DNA of 64,000 nucleotides from Chryseobacterium gregarium DSM 19109 (lineage in GTDB: Bacteria; Bacteroidota; Bacteroidia; Flavobacteriales; Weeksellaceae): contig NZ_AUMU01000013.1 of NCBI RefSeq assembly GCF_000430845.1, positions 79,445 through 143,444 of the forward strand, read 5' to 3'. The translations under genes and the position numbers were made by a program. Below, one piece after another: positions 52,839 through 61,943 of the stretch. Under the pieces are notes generated by a model. It was not told the origin of the DNA. It searched no databases and saw nothing but the letters and a program-made list of their open reading frames with translations. Within the stretch, counting starts at the first letter, position 1. Each line of letters starts with the position of its first letter.

Positions 52839-53433
52839 TTTTAATCTTTCTGATGATTTTTGCAGGAATTCCGCCCACGACAGTATGATCGGGAACATCT
52901 TTTGAGACAACTGCTCCGGCAGCTACAATTGCATTTTCACCAACCGTGACGCCGGGAAGAACGGTGGCTCCGGCACCGATCCATGCTCCTTTCCTGATGA
53001 CAATGGGTTTGGTAATTAATGCCTGCCTTTCATCAGGATTCACCGGATGGTTTTCTGTGATAAGATTGACCTTCGGACCGATCAGGACCTGGTCTTCAAT
53101 GGTAATTCCACCCATATCCAGAAACGAACAGGCGTGGTTGATGAACACATTTTTCCCGATGGCGGTGAACTTCCCGAAATTGGTATAAAACGGAGGGAAT
53201 ATAGTAGTACTTTCGTCAATCGCATGTCCCGTAATTTCAGATAAAAACTGCCTGACATCTTTAACGTTACCAGAAGAATTTAACAGTTGGGAAAGCTGCA
53301 GCGTTCTTGTCACGATTTCATTGATTTTATCATAGCCGGGATCGGAAGCATACAATGCTCCACCTGATTTCAATCTTTCAAAAATATCTTTTTCAGGTAA
53401 GCCGGCAATGGTATTGTTTTGTGAATCCTTCAT
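52825..53433 (-). CDS. sugar O-acetyltransferase (left-handed beta-helix)
   Basis: A 202-residue LbH-type acyltransferase of the maltose/galactoside acetyltransferase group. It has the N-terminal Mac domain-like helix region (KLKSG-type start GLPEKDIFERLKSGGALY) and hexapeptide repeats such as IGPKVNLITENH, IRKGAWIGAGATVLPGVTVG and AAGAVVSKDVPDHTVVGGIPA. The catalytic His is likely in ENHPVNPDERQ. It transfers acetyl groups from acetyl-CoA to sugars or other small acceptors. Operon with the cupin lipoprotein. Confidence 0.88.
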   Translation of the reverse strand: MKDSQNNTIAGLPEKDIFERLKSGGALYASDPGYDKINEIVTRTLQLSQLLNSSGNVKDVRQFLSEITGHAIDESTTIFPPFYTNFGKFTAIGKNVFINHACSFLDMGGITIEDQVLIGPKVNLITENHPVNPDERQALITKPIVIRKGAWIGAGATVLPGVTVGENAIVAAGAVVSKDVPDHTVVGGIPAKIIRKIKNEKA

Positions 53434-53518
53434 CTTGATTGGGTTTAATCATCGGGTACAAAGGTATAACCGCCTGAAGAGAAAGCAGTAATGATTATCA
53501 AACCAAAAATTAAGAAAT

Positions 53519-54397
53519 TCAAACTTCAGTAACCCGGAATGATTTAGGATTGGTCCCTGTTGATTTTTTAAAGAAATTATTGAAATAGGTAGGATATTCA
53601 TAGCCCAGTGCATAAGCGATTTCTGAAATACTCCAGTCCGTATGCTGAAGCAGCGCTTTCGCTTCCGTAATGATGCGTTCGGTAATGTGGGCGGTGGTGG
53701 ATTTTCCCGTCACTTCTTTCACGGCACGGTTCAGGTAATTGGTATGCACGTTCAGATGCTGCGCGTACTGCTGTGCTGTTCTTAAGATAAGCGGGTTTCC
53801 GGCGGTCTCTATCGGGAACTGCCTTTCCAGCAGTTCAAGGAAAACGGATGATAATCTGGAAGCTGCATTCCTGTTCCGTTCATACTGTTCAGAAGGTTCC
53901 ATCTTTAGGGATTCATGAATGATAAGGCTGATGTAATTACGGATCAGTTCATCTTTAAATACATAATCGCTTTCCTGCTCGGCAATCATCTTCTGAAAAA
54001 CAGTATTGAGAAAAGCCCGCTGTTCTTCCGTGATTTTTAAAACCGGCGTGCCTCCTATTTTAAAGAAAGAAGATTGCTGCAGGCTTTCGGAACGTTCTGA
54101 ATTTTTAAAGAATTCTTCCGAAAAAAGGATGGTATATCCTGCATACGAAGTAGAAATGGTTTCCCACGAATAGGGAATATACGGGTTGCCGAAGAAGAGA
54201 ATGGTGCCTTCCTGTTCAAATGTCTTATCCGAATAGTGAATTTTGCTTTTACCGGTGGTGAGGCATATTTTATAAAATTCTTTCCTGCTGTAGATACGCG
54301 TGTCATGGCTGTCATTTTCAATTTGAAATGCCTTGAATCCCCGGAGCTTCAGCTCACTGTTAAATTCGGAAATGACCCGTGCTGCCTTTTCTTTCAT
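53519..54397 (-). CDS. AraC-family transcriptional regulator
   Basis: A 292-residue regulator. The N-terminal half is a cupin-like effector domain (FEQEGTILFFGNPYIPYSWE), the C-terminal half the HTH pair (LRTAQQYAQHLNVHTNYLNRAV, TAHITERIITEAKALLQHT and WSISEIAYALGYEYPTYFNNFFKK, quoted in parts). Located next to the acetyltransferase-cupin pair on the same strand, 85 bp upstream, so that pair is a plausible target. Effector unknown. Confidence 0.92.
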   Translation of the reverse strand: MKEKAARVISEFNSELKLRGFKAFQIENDSHDTRIYSRKEFYKICLTTGKSKIHYSDKTFEQEGTILFFGNPYIPYSWETISTSYAGYTILFSEEFFKNSERSESLQQSSFFKIGGTPVLKITEEQRAFLNTVFQKMIAEQESDYVFKDELIRNYISLIIHESLKMEPSEQYERNRNAASRLSSVFLELLERQFPIETAGNPLILRTAQQYAQHLNVHTNYLNRAVKEVTGKSTTAHITERIITEAKALLQHTDWSISEIAYALGYEYPTYFNNFFKKSTGTNPKSFRVTEV

Positions 54398-54440
54398 GAG
54401 GTAAAGTTAAGAATTTCAAATTTCTATGGTTCATATTGTC

Positions 54441-55286
54441 TTAAAGGCGGTAAGAAGCCCCTATAAAATAATGTTTTTCCGCCGTGTGCTGTATCCCGTA
54501 ATTGAGTCCTGCATCAAGCTTAAAATCCTTTGCTACTTCCATCTGAACGGCTGCATTGATAAAATTAGAAAACTGGTGGGCTTTAAAATCATATGTATAA
54601 TACGTTTCTGCTATCCCTTCAATATCTTTCAACAGAGGATGGCTGACGGTCAGCGATTGTAAAAATTCAGTATGCATGGCGTGCTGGTCTTTGTCTTTCA
54701 GCCGGTCTGCCTCCACCTGAAATCCAAGTTTCCATTCCCCGGGGAATTTGTACAGCATAGGGACAATCAGTCCGCCTTCAAAGCGACTGTCATCTTCATA
54801 TTTCGAAGTCGGAAACTTTACATAAGGCAGCAACGCCAGCACAAAATTCCCATGATCATTGCCTATCAGGTTCTGCTTAATCCTGATGTTCATATCACCA
54901 TAGCCGTCCTGGGTTGTTTTGCTTCCGGAAGCCGGTTCTTTTTCTTCCTGCCTGCCGTAGGTTTGAAACCCGATTTGTATAGCCGTACTGCCGGTAAGCC
55001 CGATTTTAAGGTTGAACTGGTTGATCAGCAGGGTATGGGTCTGTTTTGATTCACTTGTTTCTCTGATCAGCCTCACCAGGTCGGTTTCAAACTGAAAATG
55101 ACCGGCATCCACCGTGAAAGGAGATTCCGTAACGTCGGGGCGGTCCGTTTCCATTTCCCGCATCTGGCCCTGCGGAACAGGGTGGAATAAAGAATAGTTT
55201 TCCTGATGTGCCTGCTGTCCGGAGCATAAGGAAGAAAGGAATACTGTACAAAAAACGGGTATAGAAAAATTAAAATAACGGGTCAT
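54441..55286 (-). CDS. outer-membrane beta-barrel, phenol-MetA-pathway transporter-like
   Basis: A 281-residue protein with an N-terminal signal peptide (FSIPVFCTVFLSSLCSGQ) and many alternating beta strands, ending in ASYRL with a terminal hydrophobic/aromatic pattern typical of outer-membrane barrels. The blocks METDRPDVTESPFTVDAGHFQFE and GFQTYGRQ fit the MetA-pathway-of-phenol-degradation family of putative outer-membrane transporters. It may take up or bind small aromatic compounds; the substrate is inference. Own transcript, 43 bp upstream of an AraC gene's end on the same strand. Confidence 0.78.
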   Translation of the reverse strand: MTRYFNFSIPVFCTVFLSSLCSGQQAHQENYSLFHPVPQGQMREMETDRPDVTESPFTVDAGHFQFETDLVRLIRETSESKQTHTLLINQFNLKIGLTGSTAIQIGFQTYGRQEEKEPASGSKTTQDGYGDMNIRIKQNLIGNDHGNFVLALLPYVKFPTSKYEDDSRFEGGLIVPMLYKFPGEWKLGFQVEADRLKDKDQHAMHTEFLQSLTVSHPLLKDIEGIAETYYTYDFKAHQFSNFINAAVQMEVAKDFKLDAGLNYGIQHTAEKHYFIGASYRL

Positions 55287-55476
55287 AGATCTGCTGGGTG
55301 TTTGCCTGTAAAAGTACTTAAAGATAGCATAAAAATACCTGTCGATAAAAGAAATTTACCAACAATATGGAACGGAACAGACCAAATTGAGAGATCAATA
55401 TATTGCTGATCAACCAGTTCAAGACTAAAATTTAAACCGGCTTTAAAATAGAGATGATCCCGATTCCATTCGTTTT

Positions 55477-56310
55477 CTACCGGATAACAGAATTGCCCAG
55501 ACATTCGGTGGGAGCCATGCCGAACTTCTTTTTAAAAGAATAAGAGAAATGTGACTGGCTTTGAAAGCCCAAGTCTAAATATATTGCTGAAGGCTTCTGC
55601 TGTTTTGTTTCTATAAGATATTTTGCGGTGCTCAGCCGTTTGTCCTGCAGCCATTGGCGTGGCGGTGAACCGAAGGTCTTTTGAAAATCCCGCTTGAAGC
55701 CTGCCAGGCTGCGGCCGGTAAGCTGCGCAAATTTTTCGACAGGGATATTGAAATGAAAGTTACTCAACATGAATTTTTCCAGGTCGATTTTATAAGGTTC
55801 TGAAAAGTCGAACAGGAAGTCCCGGAGCTCAGGCAGGGCAAGCAGCAGCAGCTTAACGATTTCTTTTACTTTCAGGATGCCCATTTCATCTGTTACAGCA
55901 GTCCCCGATCGGCGGGCATACGGAACAACGGACTGAAAATACCCCTGCAGGAATTCATTGGATGGGATTAACATATTCATAGGACCGGTATATTTCCGGT
56001 ATGCCTCCAGTTTTTCCTCTAACGCGATCTTACGCAGCAGGTCTTCCTGAAGCGATATGACGATTGTCTCATAGGTGCCTCCCGGCAGCGGTGTTTTGCT
56101 AAGCTTGCCCAGCTGGTTCCTGCCGATCAGCAGCAGTTCCCCTCCGCTCATCGCGATGGTCTGCTTGGAAGTTTCCAGGATAAGCCGACCTGAAACCTGC
56201 AGGATCAGGGTGTGATGGTTCCAGATACAGGTTTTCTCTTTCCGCTCTTCGGAGAGGTAAGAATAAAAAATGACTCCCGGAAGGATTTCTGCTGGACTGG
56301 TATTATTCAT
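55477..56310 (-). CDS. AraC-family transcriptional regulator
   Basis: A 277-residue regulator with an N-terminal cupin-like domain (TCIWNHHTLILQVSGRLILE; GGELLLIGRNQLG) and an HTH pair at the C-terminus (PVEKFAQLTGRSLAGFKRDF and PSAIYLDLGFQSQSHFSYSF). The ATG at 56310 follows the aldo/keto reductase stop with no gap, so the two are an operon. It probably senses a carbonyl compound or works together with the reductase. Effector unknown. Confidence 0.9.
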   Translation of the reverse strand: MNNTSPAEILPGVIFYSYLSEERKEKTCIWNHHTLILQVSGRLILETSKQTIAMSGGELLLIGRNQLGKLSKTPLPGGTYETIVISLQEDLLRKIALEEKLEAYRKYTGPMNMLIPSNEFLQGYFQSVVPYARRSGTAVTDEMGILKVKEIVKLLLLALPELRDFLFDFSEPYKIDLEKFMLSNFHFNIPVEKFAQLTGRSLAGFKRDFQKTFGSPPRQWLQDKRLSTAKYLIETKQQKPSAIYLDLGFQSQSHFSYSFKKKFGMAPTECLGNSVIR

Positions 56311-57282
56311 TTATCGCTCTAGATAAGTGCTTCCTTGTATGGCACCTATGGCAAAGGTAGTGTTTAATGTATTCATTTCTTCCGAAGTCAGTGCGATATC
56401 CATTGCTGCAATATTTTCAGGTAACCGCGATCTGCGGCTCATGCTTACCAGAGGCATAATATAATCGCCCTGTTGTTTTACCCAAGCGATGGCAAGCTGT
56501 GCGGGCGTACAGCCTTTATGGTCGGCTAATGCTTTTAATACCTCCACTTTTTTAAGGTTATTGATTAAGTTTTCATCCTGAAAACGTGAAAAATGATTAC
56601 GGTAATCGTTTTCGGCAAGCGGTGCTCTCATTTCGCCGGTGAGTAAACCTTCTGCCGTGTTGGCAAAAGCCACTACCGCAATGCCTAATTCTCTTGCTGT
56701 AGGCAAAAGTTCATTTTCTATCTGGCGATCGGCAAGCGAATAACCGATTTCAAGGGCGCTGATGGGGTGGATACTGGCAGCTTTCTGAAGCTGGTCAGCC
56801 GAAACCTCCGATACGCCGATGTGGCGGACTTTACCTTCTTTAACCAGGTCGGCTACCGTTCCGATAATATCTTCCAGCGGTACGCTGTTGTCCATACGGC
56901 TCGGCTGGTAAAGGTCGATGGTTTCTATACCGATGCGTGTGAGCGAGTAATTGATGAAATTCTTGATTGAAGCAGGGCGCAGATCCATACCCAGCCATTG
57001 GCCGTTATGGAAGATGGCCCCGAACTTTAAACTGATAAAAGCATCATCACGCCTGCCTTTGACGGCTTTGCCTATAAGCATCTCATTATGGCCCGCGCCG
57101 TAAAAATCTCCGGTATTTAAAAAATTAATGCCCTGGTCCAGTGCCTCACGGATAGTTGCTATACTTTCTGCTTCATCGGGAGTAGGGCCGCCCCAGATCG
57201 AAGACATGCGCATGCAGCCTAAACCAAGCCCTGACACGAACGGGCCGTTAGGGCCCAACTGAATTTTTTTACTGTTTTTCAT
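56311..57282 (-). CDS. aldo/keto reductase
   Basis: A 323-residue (alpha/beta)8-barrel aldo/keto reductase starting at the ATG at 57282 (MKNSKKIQLGPNGPFVSGLG). The active-site motifs are FLNTGDFYGAGHNEM, with the catalytic Asp-Tyr pair, and FISLKFGAIF, plus EIGYSLADRQIE and LAIAWVKQQGD. It reduces aldehydes or ketones with NADPH. The -7-like TACTTTTG lies only five bases before the ATG, which would leave almost no leader. First gene of the pair with the AraC regulator. Confidence 0.9.
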   Translation of the reverse strand: MKNSKKIQLGPNGPFVSGLGLGCMRMSSIWGGPTPDEAESIATIREALDQGINFLNTGDFYGAGHNEMLIGKAVKGRRDDAFISLKFGAIFHNGQWLGMDLRPASIKNFINYSLTRIGIETIDLYQPSRMDNSVPLEDIIGTVADLVKEGKVRHIGVSEVSADQLQKAASIHPISALEIGYSLADRQIENELLPTARELGIAVVAFANTAEGLLTGEMRAPLAENDYRNHFSRFQDENLINNLKKVEVLKALADHKGCTPAQLAIAWVKQQGDYIMPLVSMSRRSRLPENIAAMDIALTSEEMNTLNTTFAIGAIQGSTYLER

Positions 57283-57286
57283 TATA

Positions 57287-57294
57287 CAAAAGTA
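57287..57294 (-). promoter_or_regulatory. -7 box of the aldo/keto reductase operon
   Basis: TACTTTTG on the minus strand matches TAnnTTTG. If used, transcription would start at or near the ATG and give a nearly leaderless mRNA. No TTG at the -33 position. Confidence 0.35.
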
Positions 57295-57469
57295 CACGTT
57301 GATAAAAGATAAACGTTTCTCCCACGGCTCAAAAATATGGCCTGTACGGCTCAAATTGTGAGATCATTTTGTTGTAATAATTCCAATAGGAGTTTCGCTG
57401 GCACATCTGAAAATAGTTTTTTAGCTCCTTGTTTTGAAAATAATTAAAGATGATTAACCTAGATTTCCG

Positions 57470-57650
57470 TTCTATTGCAAGAGTGTTTTTTCTCTGTACG
57501 GTACAGGGATAATGCCTGTAATCCTTAAAAAGCGTTGTCAAGCAGGAAGTTCTCTCAAAACCCAGATCGTAGGCAATGCCGGATACGTTATTTTATGAGC
57601 TTAATAACAGGTTTTCAGCTTCTTTGATTAAGAATATGAATATGATGATC
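57470..57650 (-). pseudogene. AraC-family C-terminal remnant
   Basis: Minus-strand translation, with one stop, gives IKEAENLLLSS, VSGIAYDLGFERTS and LTTLFKDYRHYP, the last third of an AraC HTH domain. The N-terminal effector domain and the first HTH are gone. It is a dead fragment in the gap between the aldo/keto reductase and the dioxygenase operon; the DNA up to 57854 contains nothing else I can support. Confidence 0.65.
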
Positions 57651-57854
57651 TCTTCAGATGCTGCCCGGAAAATAACAGGATGAAAGAAATAAACGGTAAA
57701 GCCGGGCCCAGTTTCGTTAATAAGTTCATTGCATCATGCAGGTATTGAAGACTATTCTATTGCAATATAACCACGCAGATTGCATGTTACTATAGAACAA
57801 TTTATGCAATCTGCAGTCTATTACTTTCTCATTTTGAGCAATAAATATTTTTTG

Positions 57855-57904
57855 CATTAATTAAACTAGTTAAATGTGTGGCACTTCAAACTGCTGTAAT
57901 TTAG
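57855..57904 (+). promoter_or_regulatory. promoter and 22-bp element of the dioxygenase operon
   Basis: A CATTAATTAAAC segment runs into TAGTTAAATG at 57855-57876, then 20 bases, then TAATTTAG at 57897-57904 as a variant -7 box, 17 bases before the ATG. The same element with 20 of 22 identical bases and the same 20-base distance stands before the pirin gene at 61944. Confidence 0.6.
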
Positions 57905-57921
57905 CATCAAAATAAAACAAC

Positions 57922-58854
57922 ATGCAAAACAGAATTTTAGGATTGCACCACATTACCGCAATCGCAGACAACGCAAAAAGAAATTTAGATTTTTATACTC
58001 AGGTTTTAGGCGTAAGACTGGTAAAGAAAACCGTGAATTTTGATGATCTGGGAACGTATCATTTCTATTTCGGGAACGAAACCGGAACGCCGGGAACCAT
58101 TCTGACCTTCTTTCCGTGGGAAGGAATCGGGCAGGGAACCAACGGAACAGGGCTGGCCACCCACATCGGATATTCGGTACCGAAAGGAAGCCTTGAATTC
58201 TGGAAACTCCGTTTGCAGCAGTTCAGCATAGCTGTTGAAGAAGGCGAAATATTCGGGGAGAAAATGATTTCTTTTAAAGATCCGGACGGGCTTCAGTTAC
58301 AGTTTATAGAATCATCAACCCCTGACAACCGGAAAGTCTGGACTACCGATGATATTAAAGATGAAAATGCTTTGAAAGGTTTCCACAACGTCACTTTAAC
58401 GCTGAAAAAAGCGGAGCCGACAATTAAGGTTCTGACGGATATTTTAGGATACGATCTTCAGAAGCAGGAAGAAGGCCGTTACCGGTTTGCTACGGATGCC
58501 ATTGATACCGCCAACCTGATTGACATCATCGAAAATGATAAAATCCCGGCAGGAAGGAATGCGGCAGGAACCAATCACCATATTGCTTTCCGCGTAGAAA
58601 ATGATGATATTTTAATGGAATACCGTGAAAAAGTAATGTCAGCGGGATTAAGCATTACCCCTAAAGTGGACAGGGATTATTTTTATTCCTTATATTTCCG
58701 GGAGCCGGGCGGCGTTCTATTTGAGATTGCAACCGATAATCCTGGGTTTACAGTGGATGAACCGTTGAACGAACTGGGACAAAACCTGAAACTTCCGAAA
58801 CAGTACGAAGCCATGCGCAGCCAGATAGAGGGAGCATTGCCGAAATTATCATAG
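57922..58854 (+). CDS. ring-cleaving dioxygenase (VOC family, MhqO-like)
   Basis: A 310-residue protein of two VOC/glyoxalase-fold modules. The metal ligands are His in LGLHHITAIADN, His in AAGTNHHIAFRVE and Glu in YFREPGGVLFEIATDNP. The length and layout equal those of B. subtilis MhqO, a putative hydroquinone ring-cleaving dioxygenase. It would use Fe(II) and oxygen to open quinol-type rings. First gene of a six-gene same-strand run; 76 bp before a second copy of the same type. Confidence 0.9.
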   Translation: MQNRILGLHHITAIADNAKRNLDFYTQVLGVRLVKKTVNFDDLGTYHFYFGNETGTPGTILTFFPWEGIGQGTNGTGLATHIGYSVPKGSLEFWKLRLQQFSIAVEEGEIFGEKMISFKDPDGLQLQFIESSTPDNRKVWTTDDIKDENALKGFHNVTLTLKKAEPTIKVLTDILGYDLQKQEEGRYRFATDAIDTANLIDIIENDKIPAGRNAAGTNHHIAFRVENDDILMEYREKVMSAGLSITPKVDRDYFYSLYFREPGGVLFEIATDNPGFTVDEPLNELGQNLKLPKQYEAMRSQIEGALPKLS

Positions 58855-58930
58855 ATCATTCATTTTAACTAAAGAATATTTTAATTTAGATCATTAAAAC
58901 CAACGTCCAACAATTTTCAAACAACACATT

Positions 58931-59884
58931 ATGGCACTTATCACAGGACTTCATCATGTTACCGCCATGACAGGCGATGCACAGGGAAATATAGACTTTT
59001 ACACAGGTGTTTTAGGGCTCAGGCTCATTAAAAAAACCGTCAATTTTGATTATTCCGATGTCTATCATTTCTATTTCGGGGACGAAACCGGAACTCCCGG
59101 AACTATTATGACCACTTTTCCGTATGGAAAAGGGCTGGCCAACGGGCGTCACGGAAAAGGAATGCTGAACACCACCGCTTTTTCAGTTTCCATGGAAGCA
59201 CTGGATTACTGGCTGGAACGCCTGACGCAGTTCAATATCCCTTACAAGCAGCCGCAGCAAAGGTTTTCAGGCGAGGTGTTTATTTATCTTGAAGATTTTG
59301 ACGGGCTTGGCCTTGAGCTGGTGTTCAATGATAAAGATGACAGAAAAGGATACAGCAACGGATTGATCCCGAAAGAGTATACGGTCAAAGGGTTTCATCA
59401 TGTGGAGATCTGGCTGGATGCCTATGAAAGGACAGCAGCTTTGCTGACCACGAAAATGGATCATCAGCTCATTGCGGAAAGTTCGGACAGGTTCAGGTTC
59501 GGGACGGAAAACCAACCGGGAAAATATGTGGATCTCGTATGCGCCCCCAATGCGCTGAAAGGACTGGCGGGGAAAGGGACCGTTCACCATGTGGCATTTG
59601 CAACGCCTGATGTGCAGTCGCAACTGGAAATGATCGACCGGCTGAACGCTTTCGGATTGCAGCATACTGAAGTGAAAGACCGTAAGTATTTTACGTCCAT
59701 TTATTTCAGAGAGCCGGGCGGTGTCCTGTTTGAGATTGCCACTTCAGGCCCGGGATTCGATGTGGATGAAGAACGGGCATCGCTCGGGGAAGATTTAATG
59801 CTGCCTGAACAGTTTGAAGAAAACAGGGAACATCTGATCGATGTTCTTCCGAAAATTAATTATCCAACAGAAAAATTCAGATAA
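58931..59884 (+). CDS. ring-cleaving dioxygenase (VOC family, MhqO-like), second copy
   Basis: A 317-residue paralogue of the preceding gene with the same metal motifs: GLHHVTAMTGDA, GTVHHVAFATPD and YFREPGGVLFEIATSGP. It has evolved apart over much of the length, so the two may differ in substrate. The next gene begins one base after its stop, a sign of tight co-translation. Tandem MhqO-like copies would widen the range of quinones handled. Confidence 0.9.
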   Translation: MALITGLHHVTAMTGDAQGNIDFYTGVLGLRLIKKTVNFDYSDVYHFYFGDETGTPGTIMTTFPYGKGLANGRHGKGMLNTTAFSVSMEALDYWLERLTQFNIPYKQPQQRFSGEVFIYLEDFDGLGLELVFNDKDDRKGYSNGLIPKEYTVKGFHHVEIWLDAYERTAALLTTKMDHQLIAESSDRFRFGTENQPGKYVDLVCAPNALKGLAGKGTVHHVAFATPDVQSQLEMIDRLNAFGLQHTEVKDRKYFTSIYFREPGGVLFEIATSGPGFDVDEERASLGEDLMLPEQFEENREHLIDVLPKINYPTEKFR

Positions 59885-59885
59885 A

Positions 59886-60506
59886 ATGACTCATACCTTA
59901 GATATAAAAACTTCCGGAACCCCAATTGACAAAGCCGAAAAAGCGTTGATCATGATCCACGGAAGAGGCGGAAGTGCAGAAGATATTCTGAGCTTATCCC
60001 AACATCTGAATGTGAAAGACTATGCTTTGCTGGCACCCCAGGCAACAAACGGAAGCTGGTATCCTTTATCTTTCACTGCTCCTGCCGCGCAGAACGAGCC
60101 CTGGCTGTCATCAGCCATTGAAACCATCGGGAAAACAGTAAAAACCGTTTTGGATGCAGGAATTAAGGCTGAAGATATTTACTTTTTCGGATTTTCTCAG
60201 GGAGCCTGTCTTACGGTGGAGTTTCTGGCAAGGAATGCCCGGAAATTCGGCGGGGCGGCGGCTATTATCGGCGGCGTTATCGGAGAAAAAATCAACCGTG
60301 ACCATTACAGTGGGGATTTTGCACAGACGCCGGTTTTACTGGCCACCAGCAATCCGGATTTCCATGTGCCGGTAGAACGGGTCTATGCTACCGCCAATAT
60401 TTTCAGAGAAATGAATGCCGATGTTACGGAAAAAGTATATGAAAACTTCGGGCATTCCATCAATCAGGAGGAAATCGAACTGGCGAATACTTTGATTTTT
60501 AAATAA
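59886..60506 (+). CDS. carboxylesterase/phospholipase-type hydrolase (MhqD-like)
   Basis: A 206-residue alpha/beta hydrolase starting at the ATG at 59886. Motifs: ALIMIHGRGGSAEDIL, the serine nucleophile in FFGFSQGACLTVEF and the histidine in ENFGHSINQEEIE. It resembles B. subtilis MhqD, which is co-regulated with mhqO in the quinone response. It probably hydrolyses ester or lactone products of ring cleavage. Operon member; 7 bp before the cupin gene. Confidence 0.88.
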   Translation: MTHTLDIKTSGTPIDKAEKALIMIHGRGGSAEDILSLSQHLNVKDYALLAPQATNGSWYPLSFTAPAAQNEPWLSSAIETIGKTVKTVLDAGIKAEDIYFFGFSQGACLTVEFLARNARKFGGAAAIIGGVIGEKINRDHYSGDFAQTPVLLATSNPDFHVPVERVYATANIFREMNADVTEKVYENFGHSINQEEIELANTLIFK

Positions 60507-60513
60507 AAACCTG

Positions 60514-60861
60514 ATGAAGATTACAAAAATACTCAGTGACGAAAACGGCGAATCTCATTTTGAAGATCTTGAGATTCCATTAGTCAACCAGGGTGAGATC
60601 GGCTTCCTGTCAGAAGATATCCAGGTTAAAAAATTACAGTTCAGAACGGTCTCTGCAGATTATGACTACAATTTTCATTGTGCTCCGCAAAAACAGTATA
60701 TTGTTCTTCTGGACGGCGGTGTTGAAATAGAAACTTCGTCCGGTGAAATCCGAAAATTCCAGACCGGAGAAATCCTTTTGGTAGAAGACACTTCAGGAAA
60801 AGGCCATAAAACAAAAAATCTCGAAAAGAAAAAACGGACCTCCCTGTTTATTCATATTTAA
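60514..60861 (+). CDS. small cupin protein
   Basis: A 115-residue protein with a single cupin-like barrel: DYDYNFHCAPQKQYIVLLDGGVEIE and GEILLVEDTSGKGHKTKN carry a few His residues, but the usual full metal set is not obvious. It lies between the hydrolase and the receiver-like gene in the same orientation, so it is part of the operon. Function unknown; binding of a small organic ligand is inference. Confidence 0.78.
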   Translation: MKITKILSDENGESHFEDLEIPLVNQGEIGFLSEDIQVKKLQFRTVSADYDYNFHCAPQKQYIVLLDGGVEIETSSGEIRKFQTGEILLVEDTSGKGHKTKNLEKKKRTSLFIHI

Positions 60862-60912
60862 AATGAAATGGGTATCTGACACTTTAATGTACAACCTTAA
60901 ATATCAATATGT

Positions 60913-61224
60913 ATGAAAACGCTAAACTTCCTGGTTATCGGAAAAAATCAGGAAATCCTTGATGTTTTAAAGAGGATCATCGAAAATAACGAAGGCTGGA
61001 AAGCGGAAATCCGGACTGATGAAAGCTCATGTTACATGTATATAGAAGAAAATCAGGTGGATATTGTTCTTTTAAGTTCCGGTCTGGAAGACCGGTTTGA
61101 AAAAGAGATCAAAGCCTTTTGCGGAAATTTGGATAAGGAAGTGAAGGTCATTGATCATTATGGCGGCGGAAGCGGATTGCTGAAGAACGAAGTTTACAGT
61201 CTTTTTCCTAATTTGCAGCCGTAA
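60913..61224 (+). CDS. degenerate receiver-like domain protein, 103 aa
   Basis: A 103-residue protein with a flavodoxin-like alpha/beta start (KTLNFLVIGKNQEILDVLKRIIE) like a response-regulator receiver domain. The phosphorylation region reads VDIVLLSSGLED, with serines in place of the phospho-acceptor Asp and no acidic pair at the N-terminus, so phosphotransfer is unlikely. The second half has the unusual IDHYGGGSGLL. Possibly a protein-protein adaptor. It lies 9 bp before the Crp/Fnr gene. Confidence 0.65.
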   Translation: MKTLNFLVIGKNQEILDVLKRIIENNEGWKAEIRTDESSCYMYIEENQVDIVLLSSGLEDRFEKEIKAFCGNLDKEVKVIDHYGGGSGLLKNEVYSLFPNLQP

Positions 61225-61233
61225 ATTTATTGT

Positions 61234-61818
61234 ATGTTTGAAAATATCATCAGAAATGTAACCCGGTTTATCAGCCTTACCCAGAAAGAAGAAAAATTTT
61301 TCACGGATCTCCTGGTCTGTGAATCGGTGCCCAGGAAAACAGTTTTATTGCGGGAAGGCGAGGTCTGCCATTTTGAAGGCTATATCCATAAAGGCTGCAT
61401 ACGGGTGTATTATCTTGATGATAATGGTTTTGAAGTTACCATCCTGTTTGCCATTGAGGACTGGTGGATAAGTGACATTGCCTCATTTCAGGATCAGAAG
61501 CCTTCCAATTTATACATAGAAACCATTGAAGATTCAGAAATATTCATGCTGAATCCTATTACCAAAGAACAGCTGCTGAAGGAAATCCCGAAATTTGAGC
61601 GGGTGTTCAGAATGCTGGTGCAGAGAAACCTGTTCACCTTACAGAACCGCCTGGTCAATACCATTTCAAAGAGTGCCTCAGACCGGTATCTTGAATTTAT
61701 AAAGGTTTACCCTACGATTCCGCAGCGGGTGGCGCAGTATTATATTGCTTCCTATCTGGGGGTCTCAAAGGAATTTGTGAGCACCATCAGGAAACGTCTG
61801 GCCTCTAAAGAAAAATAA
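61234..61818 (+). CDS. Crp/Fnr-family transcriptional regulator
   Basis: A 194-residue regulator: the beta barrel contains RKTVLLREGEVCHFEGYIHKGCIRVYYLD (quoted in parts) and FAIEDWWISDIASFQ; the C-terminal HTH reads YYIASYLGVSKEFVSTIRKRL. It ends the dioxygenase operon and is the natural candidate to control it and the pirin gene through the shared 22-bp element, though Crp/Fnr sites usually look different. Start ATG at 61234. Confidence 0.86.
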   Translation: MFENIIRNVTRFISLTQKEEKFFTDLLVCESVPRKTVLLREGEVCHFEGYIHKGCIRVYYLDDNGFEVTILFAIEDWWISDIASFQDQKPSNLYIETIEDSEIFMLNPITKEQLLKEIPKFERVFRMLVQRNLFTLQNRLVNTISKSASDRYLEFIKVYPTIPQRVAQYYIASYLGVSKEFVSTIRKRLASKEK

Positions 61819-61943
61819 TTTACGAATAAAAAATATAAGATTCCTCTCCCAGAAACGGGGCGAAAATTCAAAGATTTTTGACAGGTGTGGTTAACGATCA
61901 ATGCCGGATATGAAAATATGCGGCATTTTTTTTTTCCGAAAGT

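Noticed and set aside
55283..55504. 73-codon minus-strand frame between the outer-membrane protein and the AraC gene
   Set aside because: It overlaps the true AraC 3' end and shows no conserved motif; likely chance.
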